Part shown: in pieces, positions 38,637 through 47,197 of the stretch
Numbering within the stretch: the first letter of the stretch is position 1
Layout of the letters: each line of letters begins with the position of its first letter
Assembly: GCF_022347725.1 (NCBI RefSeq)
Contig: NZ_JAKRGB010000016.1
Span: 62,001 to 126,000, forward strand
Direction of reading: 5' to 3'
Origin: Ruegeria sp. Ofav3-42
Lineage (GTDB): Bacteria > Pseudomonadota > Alphaproteobacteria > Rhodobacterales > Rhodobacteraceae
Length of the DNA stretch: 64,000 nt
Notes under the pieces: model-generated
The model's input: only the letters and a program-made list of their open reading frames with translations
Database searches by the model: none
What the model was told of the DNA's origin: nothing
Made by a program: the position numbers and the translations under genes

Positions 38637-40379
38637 ATGAACCTTCCGACGCCTTCGGGCCATGAGGAAACGAGTATATACGAAAGCGCCATCAGCAGGC
38701 TGCGTGGCACTTTCGTAGCGGTCGCGCTGTTTTCTGCGGCTGTAAACATCCTGATGCTGACCGGGCCGATGTTCATGCTGCAGGTCTACGACCGGGTGCT
38801 GGCAAGCGGATCCGTGGCGACGTTGCAGGCGCTGTACGTGATTGTCCTGGTGTTGTTCGTTTTCCTGGGCGTGTACGACTTTTTGCGAACGCGGCTGATG
38901 TCGCGCGCATCCTACCGACTGGACCAGATGGTCGGGCAACCTGCCTACAACATTTGGATGCGCTCGGCCCTGGCCGAGAAACCGGCACTTGGTCGCCCGC
39001 TGAACGATCTGTCTGTCGTTCGGGGATTCCTGCCTAGCCCATCCATGCTTGGGTTTTTTGATCTACCCTGGATTCCTTTGTACCTGGCTGTTGTATTCTA
39101 CATCCACACTTGGCTGGGATGGCTGACCGTCGCGGGTTTGGGCGTTGTTCTTGTTCTTGCACTGGCCAACCAATGGCTGACGAACCGCCACCACGCGAAA
39201 GCGATGCAGATGGACGGGACCGAAAGTTTTTTTGTTGAGCAAAGCCGAAGAAACGCAGAGGCGATCGTTCCTTTGGGCATGGCGAACAGGGTTGCTGGTA
39301 AGTGGGCGGACATGCATCGCTCGGGCCTTGCGACAGGACAAGTCGGCGGCGATCGCGCTGAGGGCTTTGCAGCGGCGTCAAAAGCCTTTCGTCTGTTGCT
39401 GCAATCCACTCTGTTGGGGCTGGGTGGGTATCTGGCTCTACAGCAAGAGATCTCCGCCGGGATGATTGTGGCAACATCAATCATTGCCGGACGTGCGCTG
39501 GCACCCGTTGATCAGGTGATTGGACAATGGCGAAACGTCGTACGCGCCCGGGAAGCACATAAGCGTTTGAAGGCAGCGTTTTCAAACGTTCCAGCGACCA
39601 AACCAATCGTCGATCTCCCGCCCGCATCGGGTCATCTCATGGTCGCTGGAGTCACAAAGCTGCGTGGCGACAGGCGGGGTGATCAGCCCCCTATCCTTGA
39701 AAACGTGAGTTTTAATCTGGAGCCGGGGGACGCGGTTGGAGTAATTGGGCCAAGCGCGTCCGGAAAAAGTACCTTAGCGCGAATCCTGGTCGGAGCGTTG
39801 GGTTCGGATCAGGGCGAAGTACGACTGGATGGTGCAACGCTGGACCAATGGGCGGAAGAGTCGCTGGGAAGGCAAATCGGATATCTTCCGCAGAAGCTGG
39901 AGCTGTTGGCAGGCTCAATTCGCGACAACATCGCGCGGTTTGACAGCGAAGCCCAGGATGACGATGTCATTGAGGCCGCTCGCATCGCGGGCGTGCATGA
40001 GATGATCCTGCAGCTTCCGGACGGGTATGCGACCCAACTTGGGTTCGGGGTGGCCCCATTGTCGGGTGGGCAACTACAACGTATCGGTCTGGCCCGCGCG
40101 ATTTTCGGAAAGCCGCGCTATGTGATTTTGGACGAGCCCAACTCTAACCTTGATGCCGCAGGAGATGATGCGCTGGCCCGGGCAATCGTTACCCTTCGCG
40201 AATGTGGCAGTACCGTGGTCGTCATGGCCCACCGTCCCAGCGCGATTTCGGCGGTCAACAAGGTGCTTGTGCTGCATTCGGGCCGCGTTGCGGAATTCGG
40301 TGATAAAGAAGAAATATTGCAACGGTCCGTGCGGCCCGCGTCCCGAATCAAGCCTGAAAACCAAGTCGAGGGTATCTGA
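38637..40379 (+). CDS. Type I secretion ABC transporter (permease/ATPase, PrtD/HlyB-like)
   Basis: 580 residues: a transmembrane exporter domain with about six hydrophobic segments (residues 25-310) and an ATPase domain. The ATPase has Walker A GPSASGKST (about residue 371), the signature LSGGQLQRIGLARAIFG (about 475) and Walker B YVILDEPNSNLD (about 496). There is no N-terminal C39-like domain, which fits the PrtD-type exporters of RTX proteins. The gene follows the giant RTX gene after 32 bp and precedes the adaptor by 3 bp, so the three are one operon. It should sit in the inner membrane and power export of the 8655-residue substrate. Start at ATG 38637 is the one that fits the operon spacing. 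Confidence 0.93.
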   Translation: MNLPTPSGHEETSIYESAISRLRGTFVAVALFSAAVNILMLTGPMFMLQVYDRVLASGSVATLQALYVIVLVLFVFLGVYDFLRTRLMSRASYRLDQMVGQPAYNIWMRSALAEKPALGRPLNDLSVVRGFLPSPSMLGFFDLPWIPLYLAVVFYIHTWLGWLTVAGLGVVLVLALANQWLTNRHHAKAMQMDGTESFFVEQSRRNAEAIVPLGMANRVAGKWADMHRSGLATGQVGGDRAEGFAAASKAFRLLLQSTLLGLGGYLALQQEISAGMIVATSIIAGRALAPVDQVIGQWRNVVRAREAHKRLKAAFSNVPATKPIVDLPPASGHLMVAGVTKLRGDRRGDQPPILENVSFNLEPGDAVGVIGPSASGKSTLARILVGALGSDQGEVRLDGATLDQWAEESLGRQIGYLPQKLELLAGSIRDNIARFDSEAQDDDVIEAARIAGVHEMILQLPDGYATQLGFGVAPLSGGQLQRIGLARAIFGKPRYVILDEPNSNLDAAGDDALARAIVTLRECGSTVVVMAHRPSAISAVNKVLVLHSGRVAEFGDKEEILQRSVRPASRIKPENQVEGI

Positions 40380-40382
40380 ACC

Positions 40383-41696
40383 ATGGTGGCTATTGACGGG
40401 CAGGGACCCAAACTTAAGACGTCGACACGCTGGCCCGGGCTCATCGGAATGGTTGCAGCCTTTACACTTGTGGCTGGCGGGGCTTGGTGGGCAAGCACCA
40501 CGGAAATCAGCGGGGCTGTCATCGCCTTGGGCTCGGTAGAAGTACAGGGGCGACCGAAAGCTGTGCAACATCTTGACGGTGGGATCATCGACAGATTGCA
40601 CGTTCGCGACGGAGATCCGGTCCAAAAGGGTGATGTCCTAGTTGAATTGGATGACACCCTTCTGAAAGCCAATATGGCGATCTATAAGACACGCTTGTCC
40701 GAAGCCCTTGCTTTAAGGGACAGGCTCGTTGCCGAGCAAACGGATGCGGTGGAAATCGCCAATGCTGACTTGGATCCTCTGCTCGACGAGATTGCCGCAC
40801 AGGTTCACCGGGCTGGACAGCAGCAGATTTTTCAAGCCCGGCGCGATCTGGAAAGCGGGAGGAAAGAGCAACTGTCTGAGAAAATCAGACAGTTTCAGAA
40901 CCAGACCAAAGGTGTGGATGGCCTGATCGATTCAAAGGAGCGCCAGCTTTCTTATATTCATGAAGAAATTGCGGCGCTTGCAGTCTTGACGGGCAAGGGC
41001 CTCGCACCTGCCAGCCAACTTCGGTCGCTTCAGCGCAACGAAGCCGACCTGCTTGGTCAGATTGCCGAACACAAGTCCGAGCTTGCGCGCATTCAAAACT
41101 CGATCCGCGATACTGAACTTGAGATGCTGCAAGGGCAGAGACAGACCAAGGAAGAGGTCGTCACGCAACTGCGCGAGACCATCACGTCCATTCAAGAGCT
41201 GCGGCAACAGATTCTGACAACCAGCAAACAGCTGGACCGTGTGGATATTCGCGCGCCAAACAGCGGGCGTGTGCACGAAATGCAGTTCAGCACGATCGGC
41301 GGGGTTGTGCCTCCGGGCGGGCTGATCCTGCAGGTCGTGCCGCTGGATGAGGGCTTTGTACTGCGCACACGTATCGATCCAAGTGCCGTCGACCAGGTCT
41401 ACATCGGTCAACCGGCGAAAGTTCGGTTTTCCGCCTTCAATCAACGCACCACGCCCGAACTTGTTGGAACGGTGGCTGATGTATCGGCTTCTACATCAGT
41501 CGACGAAGCAACTGGCCAGTCGTTCTATTGGGTAACAGTGTCGGTCGAGCCGGATGAGCTGGCGAAGCTCGGCAACCAAGAGCTTGTCCCCGGCATGCCT
41601 GTAGAAACCTATCTAACCACTTCAGACCGTACGATAATCAGCTATCTGTCCAAGCCACTTTTTGATCAGGTAAACCAAGCGTTTCGAGAAGAGTGA
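40383..41696 (+). CDS. HlyD-family periplasmic adaptor (membrane fusion protein)
   Basis: 437 residues. One N-terminal membrane segment (about residues 20-38, LIGMVAAFTLVAGGAWW) is followed by a lipoyl/barrel half motif (GSVEVQGRPKAVQHLDGGIIDRLHVRDGDPVQKGDVLVELD), long coiled-coil helices (about 90-280, with EIAAQVHRAGQQQIFQARRDLES), and the second half motif (DRVDIRAPNSGRVHEMQF). It ends in YLTTSDRTIISYLSKPLFDQVNQAFREE, the usual HlyD/PrtE finish. It links the ABC transporter to an outer-membrane channel. No TolC homologue is in the window, so the channel must be encoded elsewhere. Last gene of the operon. Confidence 0.92.
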   Translation: MVAIDGQGPKLKTSTRWPGLIGMVAAFTLVAGGAWWASTTEISGAVIALGSVEVQGRPKAVQHLDGGIIDRLHVRDGDPVQKGDVLVELDDTLLKANMAIYKTRLSEALALRDRLVAEQTDAVEIANADLDPLLDEIAAQVHRAGQQQIFQARRDLESGRKEQLSEKIRQFQNQTKGVDGLIDSKERQLSYIHEEIAALAVLTGKGLAPASQLRSLQRNEADLLGQIAEHKSELARIQNSIRDTELEMLQGQRQTKEEVVTQLRETITSIQELRQQILTTSKQLDRVDIRAPNSGRVHEMQFSTIGGVVPPGGLILQVVPLDEGFVLRTRIDPSAVDQVYIGQPAKVRFSAFNQRTTPELVGTVADVSASTSVDEATGQSFYWVTVSVEPDELAKLGNQELVPGMPVETYLTTSDRTIISYLSKPLFDQVNQAFREE

Positions 41697-42322
41697 TAAA
41701 TGCGAATTATGTTAAATAATGGTTGATTCCAGAAAGACCAAAAGGGGCGATTTTTTTAAACGCCCGGAAACCTGCTCAGACCATTGAAACGAAACAAAGC
41801 CATTCAGGTTGCATACGATAGGTTAGGTTAAACGAAGCCTTGTGGAGATTTCGTGGGACGGCACACCACACTAATTACCCCCTCGAATGACCAGTTAGAA
41901 AACCAGAACGTGCTAAAATAAAAATATGCCGCCCGCGGTTGCAGCTTGGCATTGCGTCAAAATTGTGTCCACGATTCTTTTGGAAACGCATCGTTTACAG
42001 TGTCGAAACTGAACCAGTATCTCTGAGAATTGATCGGAACCCGCGAATGGTGAACACGCTGGCCAAGGTTGTGCGTTTGCTGCACTCCAGACTGTCCCTC
42101 AATTACGCGACATCGTCACAATTCGCACTGATTGCCTTGTTGCATGTGGAAGAGTCGCAGAGACACCTGCAAAAGACTACTCCATCATGGCCAAAATTGA
42201 CTGGGTCAGATAAAGGTCTGGTACGGGCTCTTCCCGCTAGTCAAAACGATCCGAAGAGAACGGCGGCCAATAGCCCAAATCGACCGATGCTACGCGTGGC
42301 ACGAACGGAAGCTGTGCGAGAG
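41697..42322 (+). other. Gene-free stretch after the secretion operon
   Basis: 626 bp. A weak hairpin (GGGCG...CGCCC, 11-nt loop) lies at about 41745-41768 and could help to end the operon transcript. One 134-codon open frame at 41939-42343 has no recognisable domain and runs into the acetyltransferase gene on the other strand, so I do not call it a gene. Confidence 0.5.
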
Positions 42323-42913
42323 TTACAAAAGAGGTTTCTTTAAAGGTGTTCCATCGAACGTACAAAGCATCATGAGGTCGGTGCGTTCTGTTTTCTCAAT
42401 TATTACAGAGCGCGGGCGAAGGCCGAACTCCACAAAACCCAGCGCTCTGTAGAGTGTGATTGCTCGATGATTGGATGCATCAACTGTCAACTCTGCTTGA
42501 AGCAGACCGTCATCTTTTAGCATCTCAGACACTGTCTCCATAAGCGAACGGCCAATGCCTTGTCCGTGAGATTTGGCGGCAACATACAACGGACCTATAT
42601 CCGCAGTGTGCTTCAACCGTTCAACACCGCCGCGCCGAGCAACCACGAAGCCGACGAGTTCGTCATTTTTGTCAAAAGCCCCGATGTAAACGCCGTTCTT
42701 GATACCGCTCTGAAAGGTCGCCTCAGGGATCGCCAAGAGTTCTTCGCGAGTGAGAAGAAAATACTCTGGCGCTGTTCGCAAGGCTTCCCCCCAGAAAGCT
42801 CTAAGAACTGACGAGTCGTCTGGAGTAAGGCGGCGAAGTATTGGTTTTGTCACTATCAAATCCACATTTTTGGAACTGGTATTCGCATACGACCTGCACT
42901 TCAACAATATCAT
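42323..42913 (-). CDS. GNAT-family N-acetyltransferase
   Basis: 196 residues in the longest frame. The acetyl-CoA binding core is visible: strand GVYIGAFDKNDELVGFVVARR, then ADIGPLYVAAKSHGQGIGRSLMETV, where the Q-G-I-G-R loop fits the R/Q-x-x-G-x-G/A motif, then AELTVDASNHRAITLYRALGFVEFGLRPRSV. It would acetylate a small amine or a protein N-terminus; the substrate is not apparent. The start is uncertain: ATG 42913 lacks a good ribosome site, and GTG codons at 42865 or 42853 would give a more usual length (about 180). It lies alone between a gap and a transposase remnant. Confidence 0.8.
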   Translation of the reverse strand: MILLKCRSYANTSSKNVDLIVTKPILRRLTPDDSSVLRAFWGEALRTAPEYFLLTREELLAIPEATFQSGIKNGVYIGAFDKNDELVGFVVARRGGVERLKHTADIGPLYVAAKSHGQGIGRSLMETVSEMLKDDGLLQAELTVDASNHRAITLYRALGFVEFGLRPRSVIIEKTERTDLMMLCTFDGTPLKKPLL

Positions 42914-43094
42914 TTAAGTAAGGATAGCAGTCGTCAGTGCGCCAAAGAAGAAACGGTGCTCTGTCCGCGTCCTGTGAGTTCATCAATCAAACCTTGAAGG
43001 TCTGCAATGTGACCCAAACCCGACGAATGCAAACGCAGCAGTCAAATAGACCGGGAACGGCAAGTGTGGGCTCTTACCATCAATCGGCACGTCC

Positions 43095-43220
43095 AGCAGA
43101 GAAAGGCAGCAGCCACTGCCGGTGCTGACACCGCTCGAATACATCTGCAAAATCTGGACAAACGAACCGAACCGCTTCAGGGTCGGCCCAACCCACCATA
43201 CAATGGGACAAAACACCTAG
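43095..43220 (+). pseudogene. C-terminal remnant of an integrase-core (probably IS481-type) transposase
   Basis: A short frame ending with TAG at 43218 reads LPVLTPLEYICKIWTNEP, then NRFRVGPTHHTMGQNT and stop. This resembles the end of integrase-core transposases (LEYICKIWT...PERF...GLNT). There is no upstream part in frame. The rest of the 42914-43337 gap holds nothing I recognise. Confidence 0.45.
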
Positions 43221-43337
43221 GGGAGCCAACGTGATTTCTGTTTAGTAAGTAGGAGCTTCCCTGAACTCAGCCAGCAAAGAAGGCAGCATAGAAGTGACCT
43301 GCTGCAATCTGACGGGTCCAACGGAACAACATAACGC

Positions 43338-44183
43338 ATGTCATCAAGAGATAATTCAATTGGCCCCGACCACACCGGAGCCGGAGTGCAATCCACACAC
43401 ATTCCTTCTCAATCGCCGCCCAAAAGGAAGTTTCCCGTTGGGATTATCTTGATCTGGGGCGCCTTAGGTCTGTTGGTGGTATTCGGCAAACCCTACTTAA
43501 TGGGCGACCCCGCAGTAGGAAAAGCAGGACCAAAATATACCAGCGGCACTCTCACTTGGCAGAGTTACGATCCCACGTGGTCCACCTTGTTAGGCGAGTA
43601 TGCGCTTGACATGAAAGTGAACCCCTTACGGATTAGAGGGTCGGACAAAGTCACATTCACTGTTACCGGTACGTTGCTTCGTTCTCTTTGCGGCTCTGTA
43701 CTGACAAAATTGCCGGACCCACCCGATGGGGTCACTCGTGGCGATGTTTACCGTCTCGGCTTTAGGTTCTTTGAAGTGGAAGGCGGTGCTCCAACGAACA
43801 TATATCCAGTACAGGTCCAGGACGGAGCATGCCGTGCCTTCGATGACCAACTTGTTTTCGACTGGAGTTACCCGGGACAGCTGACTGGTTGGTCGCCCGT
43901 ACAGTACGAGAAATCTGCTGACGACGAGATAACGTTTACCTTCGGCCGTCGAGGCGAAACCAAAGTTCCCTATGATCAAGTTGATCTAAAACTTGCCTGC
44001 GATGTGCTCTTTAAGGATGCTCCTGATAAGATGCGAGAGATGTTGGATGAGACAAAGACGGTAAACATTCGCGTTGTAAAAGGGCTTGTCTCAGGTATTG
44101 GCTGGGTTGGGCTTTACAAGTCGCAGCGCTTTCATATCCTTTACGATGTCTGCCATCCTAGTGGCGAGGTATTCGACGGGTAA
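43338..44183 (+). CDS. Membrane-anchored hypothetical protein
   Basis: 281 residues, not recognised. A polar, proline-rich N-terminus (about 30 residues) is followed by one hydrophobic segment (residues about 34-52, VGIILIWGALGLLVVF), so it is probably a single-pass membrane protein with most of its length outside the cytoplasm. The rest has two pairs of cysteines and alternating short strands. It has no partner gene close by: a transposase remnant lies upstream and a broken IS110-type element downstream. Codon use looks like a real gene and the frame is clean. No function can be proposed. Confidence 0.6.
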   Translation: MSSRDNSIGPDHTGAGVQSTHIPSQSPPKRKFPVGIILIWGALGLLVVFGKPYLMGDPAVGKAGPKYTSGTLTWQSYDPTWSTLLGEYALDMKVNPLRIRGSDKVTFTVTGTLLRSLCGSVLTKLPDPPDGVTRGDVYRLGFRFFEVEGGAPTNIYPVQVQDGACRAFDDQLVFDWSYPGQLTGWSPVQYEKSADDEITFTFGRRGETKVPYDQVDLKLACDVLFKDAPDKMREMLDETKTVNIRVVKGLVSGIGWVGLYKSQRFHILYDVCHPSGEVFDG

Positions 44184-44436
44184 ACACTACGATCAATCTT
44201 GGGGCTTAATCTGGACTGATCAATGCGGGTGTTATGCTTTTCCGAATTCGCTCTTGTCCATTTGCGAATCCCTTTACAAGAAATGCACCTGCGACCGCTG
44301 AAACCATGTGAGGCAGCACTGTTGCGCTTCCTTGATTTTCAATAAGCCGCGAAGAATGTCCGCTTACCCGCTATTCCATCTTGCTGCATAAGCGAAGCCT
44401 GGCATGACGGTGGAGGTCCTGTGTGGGTGGCGCCTG

Positions 44437-44670
44437 CATTGCAAGTGTTTTCTGCGTTGATAGCAGCGGTCCGTCAGTACCGTCGTGTGTTCGGCCTGTT
44501 CGCGCAGCCAGTTGTTGGCTGCTGGCCTTGATGAGTTTCGCAAGGAAGGTTCCTATCGGCTAAACGACCTCGATTGGGGCCGCGACATTGGTCGGAGTGC
44601 CCTGACTTTTGGTTGACTTAAGTCCGCATCATCACACCAAACGTCTTGCATTTCTGGCAGGTCGATCCGA
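44437..44670 (-). ncRNA. Non-coding end of the IS110-type element, candidate bridge RNA region
   Basis: IS110-family elements encode a structured bridge RNA in a non-coding end, on the transposase 3' side in the IS1111 group. This 234-bp interval is the only long non-coding end of the element and it holds no open frame of note. Structure and loops were not modelled; the claim is positional. Confidence 0.3.
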
Positions 44671-45747
44671 TCAGGCGACCGGCTGCCGGTATTCCTGCTG
44701 CCTCGTCAGTATCGCCCAGATGATCCGGGCGCTCCTGTTGGCCATCGCGACCTTCGCCAACCGAAACGGTTTCTCACTGAGGATTCTGGCGCTCCAGATA
44801 TCTATGCGCTCCGGATGCTTCCTGCCCATCAGCGCACGGGACGTCATGCCGGTGATCAGGAGCTTTCGGATGTAACGGTCGCCCTTCTTGGTGGTCTTGC
44901 CGAGCTTTTCCTTTCCACCACTGGACTTGTTAAGTGGTGTCAGGCCTAGCCACGCCGCAAGATCGCGCCCAGTCCGAAATTGCTTAGCATCTCCGATGGT
45001 CGCCACGATGGCGGAGGCGGTAATCGGGCCGACCCCAGGCATGCGCATCAGGCGCCGGGCATTGGCATCAAGTTGCGCGTATTTTTCGATCATCTTCGAA
45101 TAACCTTCAACGCGCTCGTGAACGCCAAGAAACTGGTAGCAGACCGTGCCGAGAATGCCGCTTGCCAGATCCGGCATATCGGGTCGTTCCCCTTCAAGGT
45201 GGTGTTTGGCGAAGGCGATCACAGCCTCGATCCCGCTCCGCAATACATGGCCGAATTCGCGCAGTAGACTTCGGATCATATTCGCCAGCTGCGTGCGCTG
45301 CCGGACCGCGAGATTCCGCGTGCGGTGCAGCGCCAGGATTGCTTGCTGGTCTTCGGATTTCACTTCGACGAACCGCGTTCTGCGCCTTTGAACGATCCCC
45401 AGGATCGTTCAATCCGCTAGCGCGGACCAGCTTAAACTTGGCCGACGGACGGCCTCGCAGATTGCCTCGGCATCAGCGGCGTCGGTCTTGCCGCGCTTTA
45501 CATAGGGTTTGACATAGGCCGCTGGCATCAGGCGCACATCATGGCCCAACCTGCTGAGCTCACGGCCCCAATAGTGGGCGGAGCCGCAGGCTTCCATGCC
45601 GACAACACAGCGTGGAAGAGTCTCGAAGAACGTAAGCAGTTTCGCGCGTTTGACATTCTTATTGAAAATCTTGCGGCCGGTAGCCGAAATCCCGTGAACC
45701 TGGAAAACGTCCTTGGCCAGATCCAGTCCAACTGTTCTAACTGTCAT
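44671..45747 (-). pseudogene. IS110-family transposase, stopped by an in-frame palindromic insertion
   Basis: The N-terminal part (from ATG 45747) reads MTVRTVGLDLAKDVFQVHG and contains the DEDD-type catalytic region (DLAKD; VGMEACGSAHYWGREL; KTDAADAEAICEAV). The C-terminal part (to 44671) has the Tnp_20 features MRMPGVGPITASAIVA and FRTGRDLAAWLGLTPLNKSSGGKEKLG. Both parts are in the same frame. Between RRPS and RFVEVKSEDQQ there are about 57-60 extra bases that include TGA at 45409-45411, so full-length protein is not made. Upstream of the ATG the ribosome site AGGAG lies inside a 12-bp inverted repeat. Confidence 0.8.
45388..45412. repeat. Perfect 11-bp palindrome inserted in the IS110 transposase
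   Basis: TTGAACGATCC (45388-45398), 3-nt loop, GGATCGTTCAA (45402-45412). The right arm carries the TGA that ends the first half of the transposase. A smaller palindrome, CCGCTAGCGCGG, lies next to it at about 45414-45425. Confidence 0.75.
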
Positions 45748-45824
45748 TGGGTGGCTCCTTTCCTAGCAGTCCAAGACAACTGCAGTATGGCGCATTGCGA
45801 CGCCGGTGGAGCAGGAGCCACCCA
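45748..45824 (-). promoter_or_regulatory. 12-bp inverted repeat that can hide the transposase ribosome site
   Basis: TGGGTGGCTCCT at 45748-45759 is the exact inverse of AGGAGCCACCCA at 45813-45824. On the transposase strand the inner arm contains AGGAG and abuts ATG 45747. A transcript that enters from outside the element would fold the two arms together and block translation, a control known in other insertion sequences. Confidence 0.5.
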
Positions 45825-45837
45825 CTCCATCCGCTAA

Positions 45838-45859
45838 GGGCCGCCTGTGAAGGCGGCCC
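45838..45859. terminator. GC-rich hairpin after integrase pseudogene copy 1
   Basis: GGGCCGCCT, loop GTGA, AGGCGGCCC: a perfect 9-bp stem. A related hairpin (GGGCCG...CGGCCC) follows the second integrase copy at 57654-57675. No clear T run, so a terminator role is uncertain. Confidence 0.5.
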
Positions 45860-45866
45860 AGCGTTT

Positions 45867-46499
45867 TCAAATTTCAATAGCTTCTGCGATTGCCAGAGCG
45901 TCTTCGAGTTCGACGCCGAGATATCAGACGGTACTGTCCATCTTGGTATGACCTAGCAGGAGCTGCACTGCGCGAAGATTGCCCGCCTTCTTGTAGATCT
46001 GGGTGACCTTGGTGCACCTTATCGAATGCGTTCCGTAGGCACTCGCTTCTATGCCGATGGACGTCACCCAGTCGCGAACAATTCGGGCATACAGTCGCGT
46101 CGAAATATGTAGCCGCTCATGAAATCGGCCTGGCCAAAGGTACTCAGAACCAACCATCAGTTCGGCCTCCATCCACTTCGCGACGGAGGCACGCGTACCC
46201 TCGGAAATTTCAAATCGAACAGGTTTTTGGGTCTTGCTTTGCAAGACCGAAGCCCGTTCCTTGATCTGACCCGATGCCATGACGTCGACGACCTTCAACT
46301 TTACAAGGTCACAGCCTCGGAGCTTGCTGTCGATGGCCATGTTGAACAGCGCCAGATCGCGATGGTTCTCGGCAAGTTCAAGTCGAACCCGGATCGCCCA
46401 GACATGCTTCGGCTTGAGCGGTCGCTTCTGACCGACTATGCGCCCCTTGTTCCAGGCAGGTCGACAAGCTCGAATAGCAGGTAAGTTTGTGATTGTCAC
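45867..46499 (-). pseudogene. Tyrosine recombinase/integrase copy 1, stop codon just before the catalytic Tyr
   Basis: From GTG 46499 the frame reads VTITNLPAIRACRPAWNKGR and contains the integrase catalytic region: Arg in IDSKLRGCDLVKLKV, Lys in SKTQKPVRFEI, His-x-x-Arg-like YGTHSIRCTK, and LLLGHTKMDSTV. The next codon is TGA (45924-45926), where copy 2 encodes Arg. After it the frame reads YLGVELEDALAIAEAIEI and stops at 45867. The Tyr of YLGV is the expected nucleophile, so the truncated product is dead. About 190 residues plus 20 after the stop. Copy 2 is at 57682-58313. It lies between the broken IS110 element and the microcompartment cluster. Confidence 0.8.
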
Positions 46500-47197
46500 A
46501 GCGGTTACTCCGATCCGCCACGCCCTGCCACACCGCCAACCCGACGTTGGCACCGAAGTATATCATCGACTGGTATGCCCGCAGAGAAGGTCAGGTTGGA
46601 GCCCAATTGCGGAAGTGCCATATCCTATTTGCGCGCACTTGCGCCATGATGACCTGTTGCAGTTCCGAGAAACACCCGACGCGTGGCAAAAGGAAATGCG
46701 GTCACCAGGCAAAGCGTGGCCGCGACTCGATAAACAGCGCAGTAATTTCAAGCTGATCAAGGTCGTAGCACCTGACACGGATCCCTATGCGCGCACAGGA
46801 TTGAATAACGCGACAGAAGCGTCGCGCTGGCAGACAAGAAGGCGAGAGAAAACTGTAAGCAGATTCAGGTCATTGGCTCACACGTGATGCTTTCCTATTG
46901 CGCGCTCAGATCAACACATTTTTTCGACCATGCCGCTACAACACATTGTACCATCCGTTCATTACCCGTGGTCGGATGCCTGTCGGCCTTTGATCTGCTA
47001 TGCAACCGATAAGACCGCCTGAAAATTTCTGACTTTCAGATCCTGTGTCTTCCGCCGATTAAGTTGGCAATGCGTCTGGTGAACTGCCGCTGAAAGCAGA
47101 GGAGATTGAGGCGAGGCATCGCCATTTGTGCCTTAACGATGCCCGCCTGAGAGACGGCATTCCCGCAGCGAAATACCTTAGAGATGCCGACGGTAGT
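46500..47197. other. Gene-poor stretch between integrase copy 1 and the microcompartment cluster
   Basis: 698 bp. The first ~80 bp next to the integrase are shared with the leader of copy 2 and contain CCAACGTCGGGTTGG. One plus-strand open frame (to 46887) shows no known domain. I see no further gene or RNA. Confidence 0.5.

Larger units (their letters stand above)
44424..45824 (-). mobile_element. IS110-family (IS1111-like) element, transposase interrupted
   Basis: The transposase reading frame is flanked by 14-bp inverted ends: TGGGTGGCGCCTGC at 44424-44437 and GCAGGAGCCACCCA at 45811-45824, which match in inverted orientation at 13 of 14 positions. Subterminal repeats of this size are known in the IS1111 subgroup. 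About 230 bp of non-coding sequence lie between the transposase stop (44671) and the left end. The element has jumped next to the hairpin that ends an integrase pseudogene (45838-45859). Confidence 0.6.

Noticed and set aside
12832..38637. Many minus-strand open frames of 60-216 codons across the giant gene
   Set aside because: They mirror the Gly/Asp-rich coding of the plus strand and show no independent domains or start signals.
41939..42343. 134-codon plus-strand open frame after the secretion operon
   Set aside because: No domain, no ribosome site, and its end overlaps the acetyltransferase gene on the other strand.
46438..46887. 149-codon plus-strand open frame next to integrase copy 1
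   Set aside because: It starts inside the integrase on the opposite strand and shows no family resemblance; kept only as part of the gap description.
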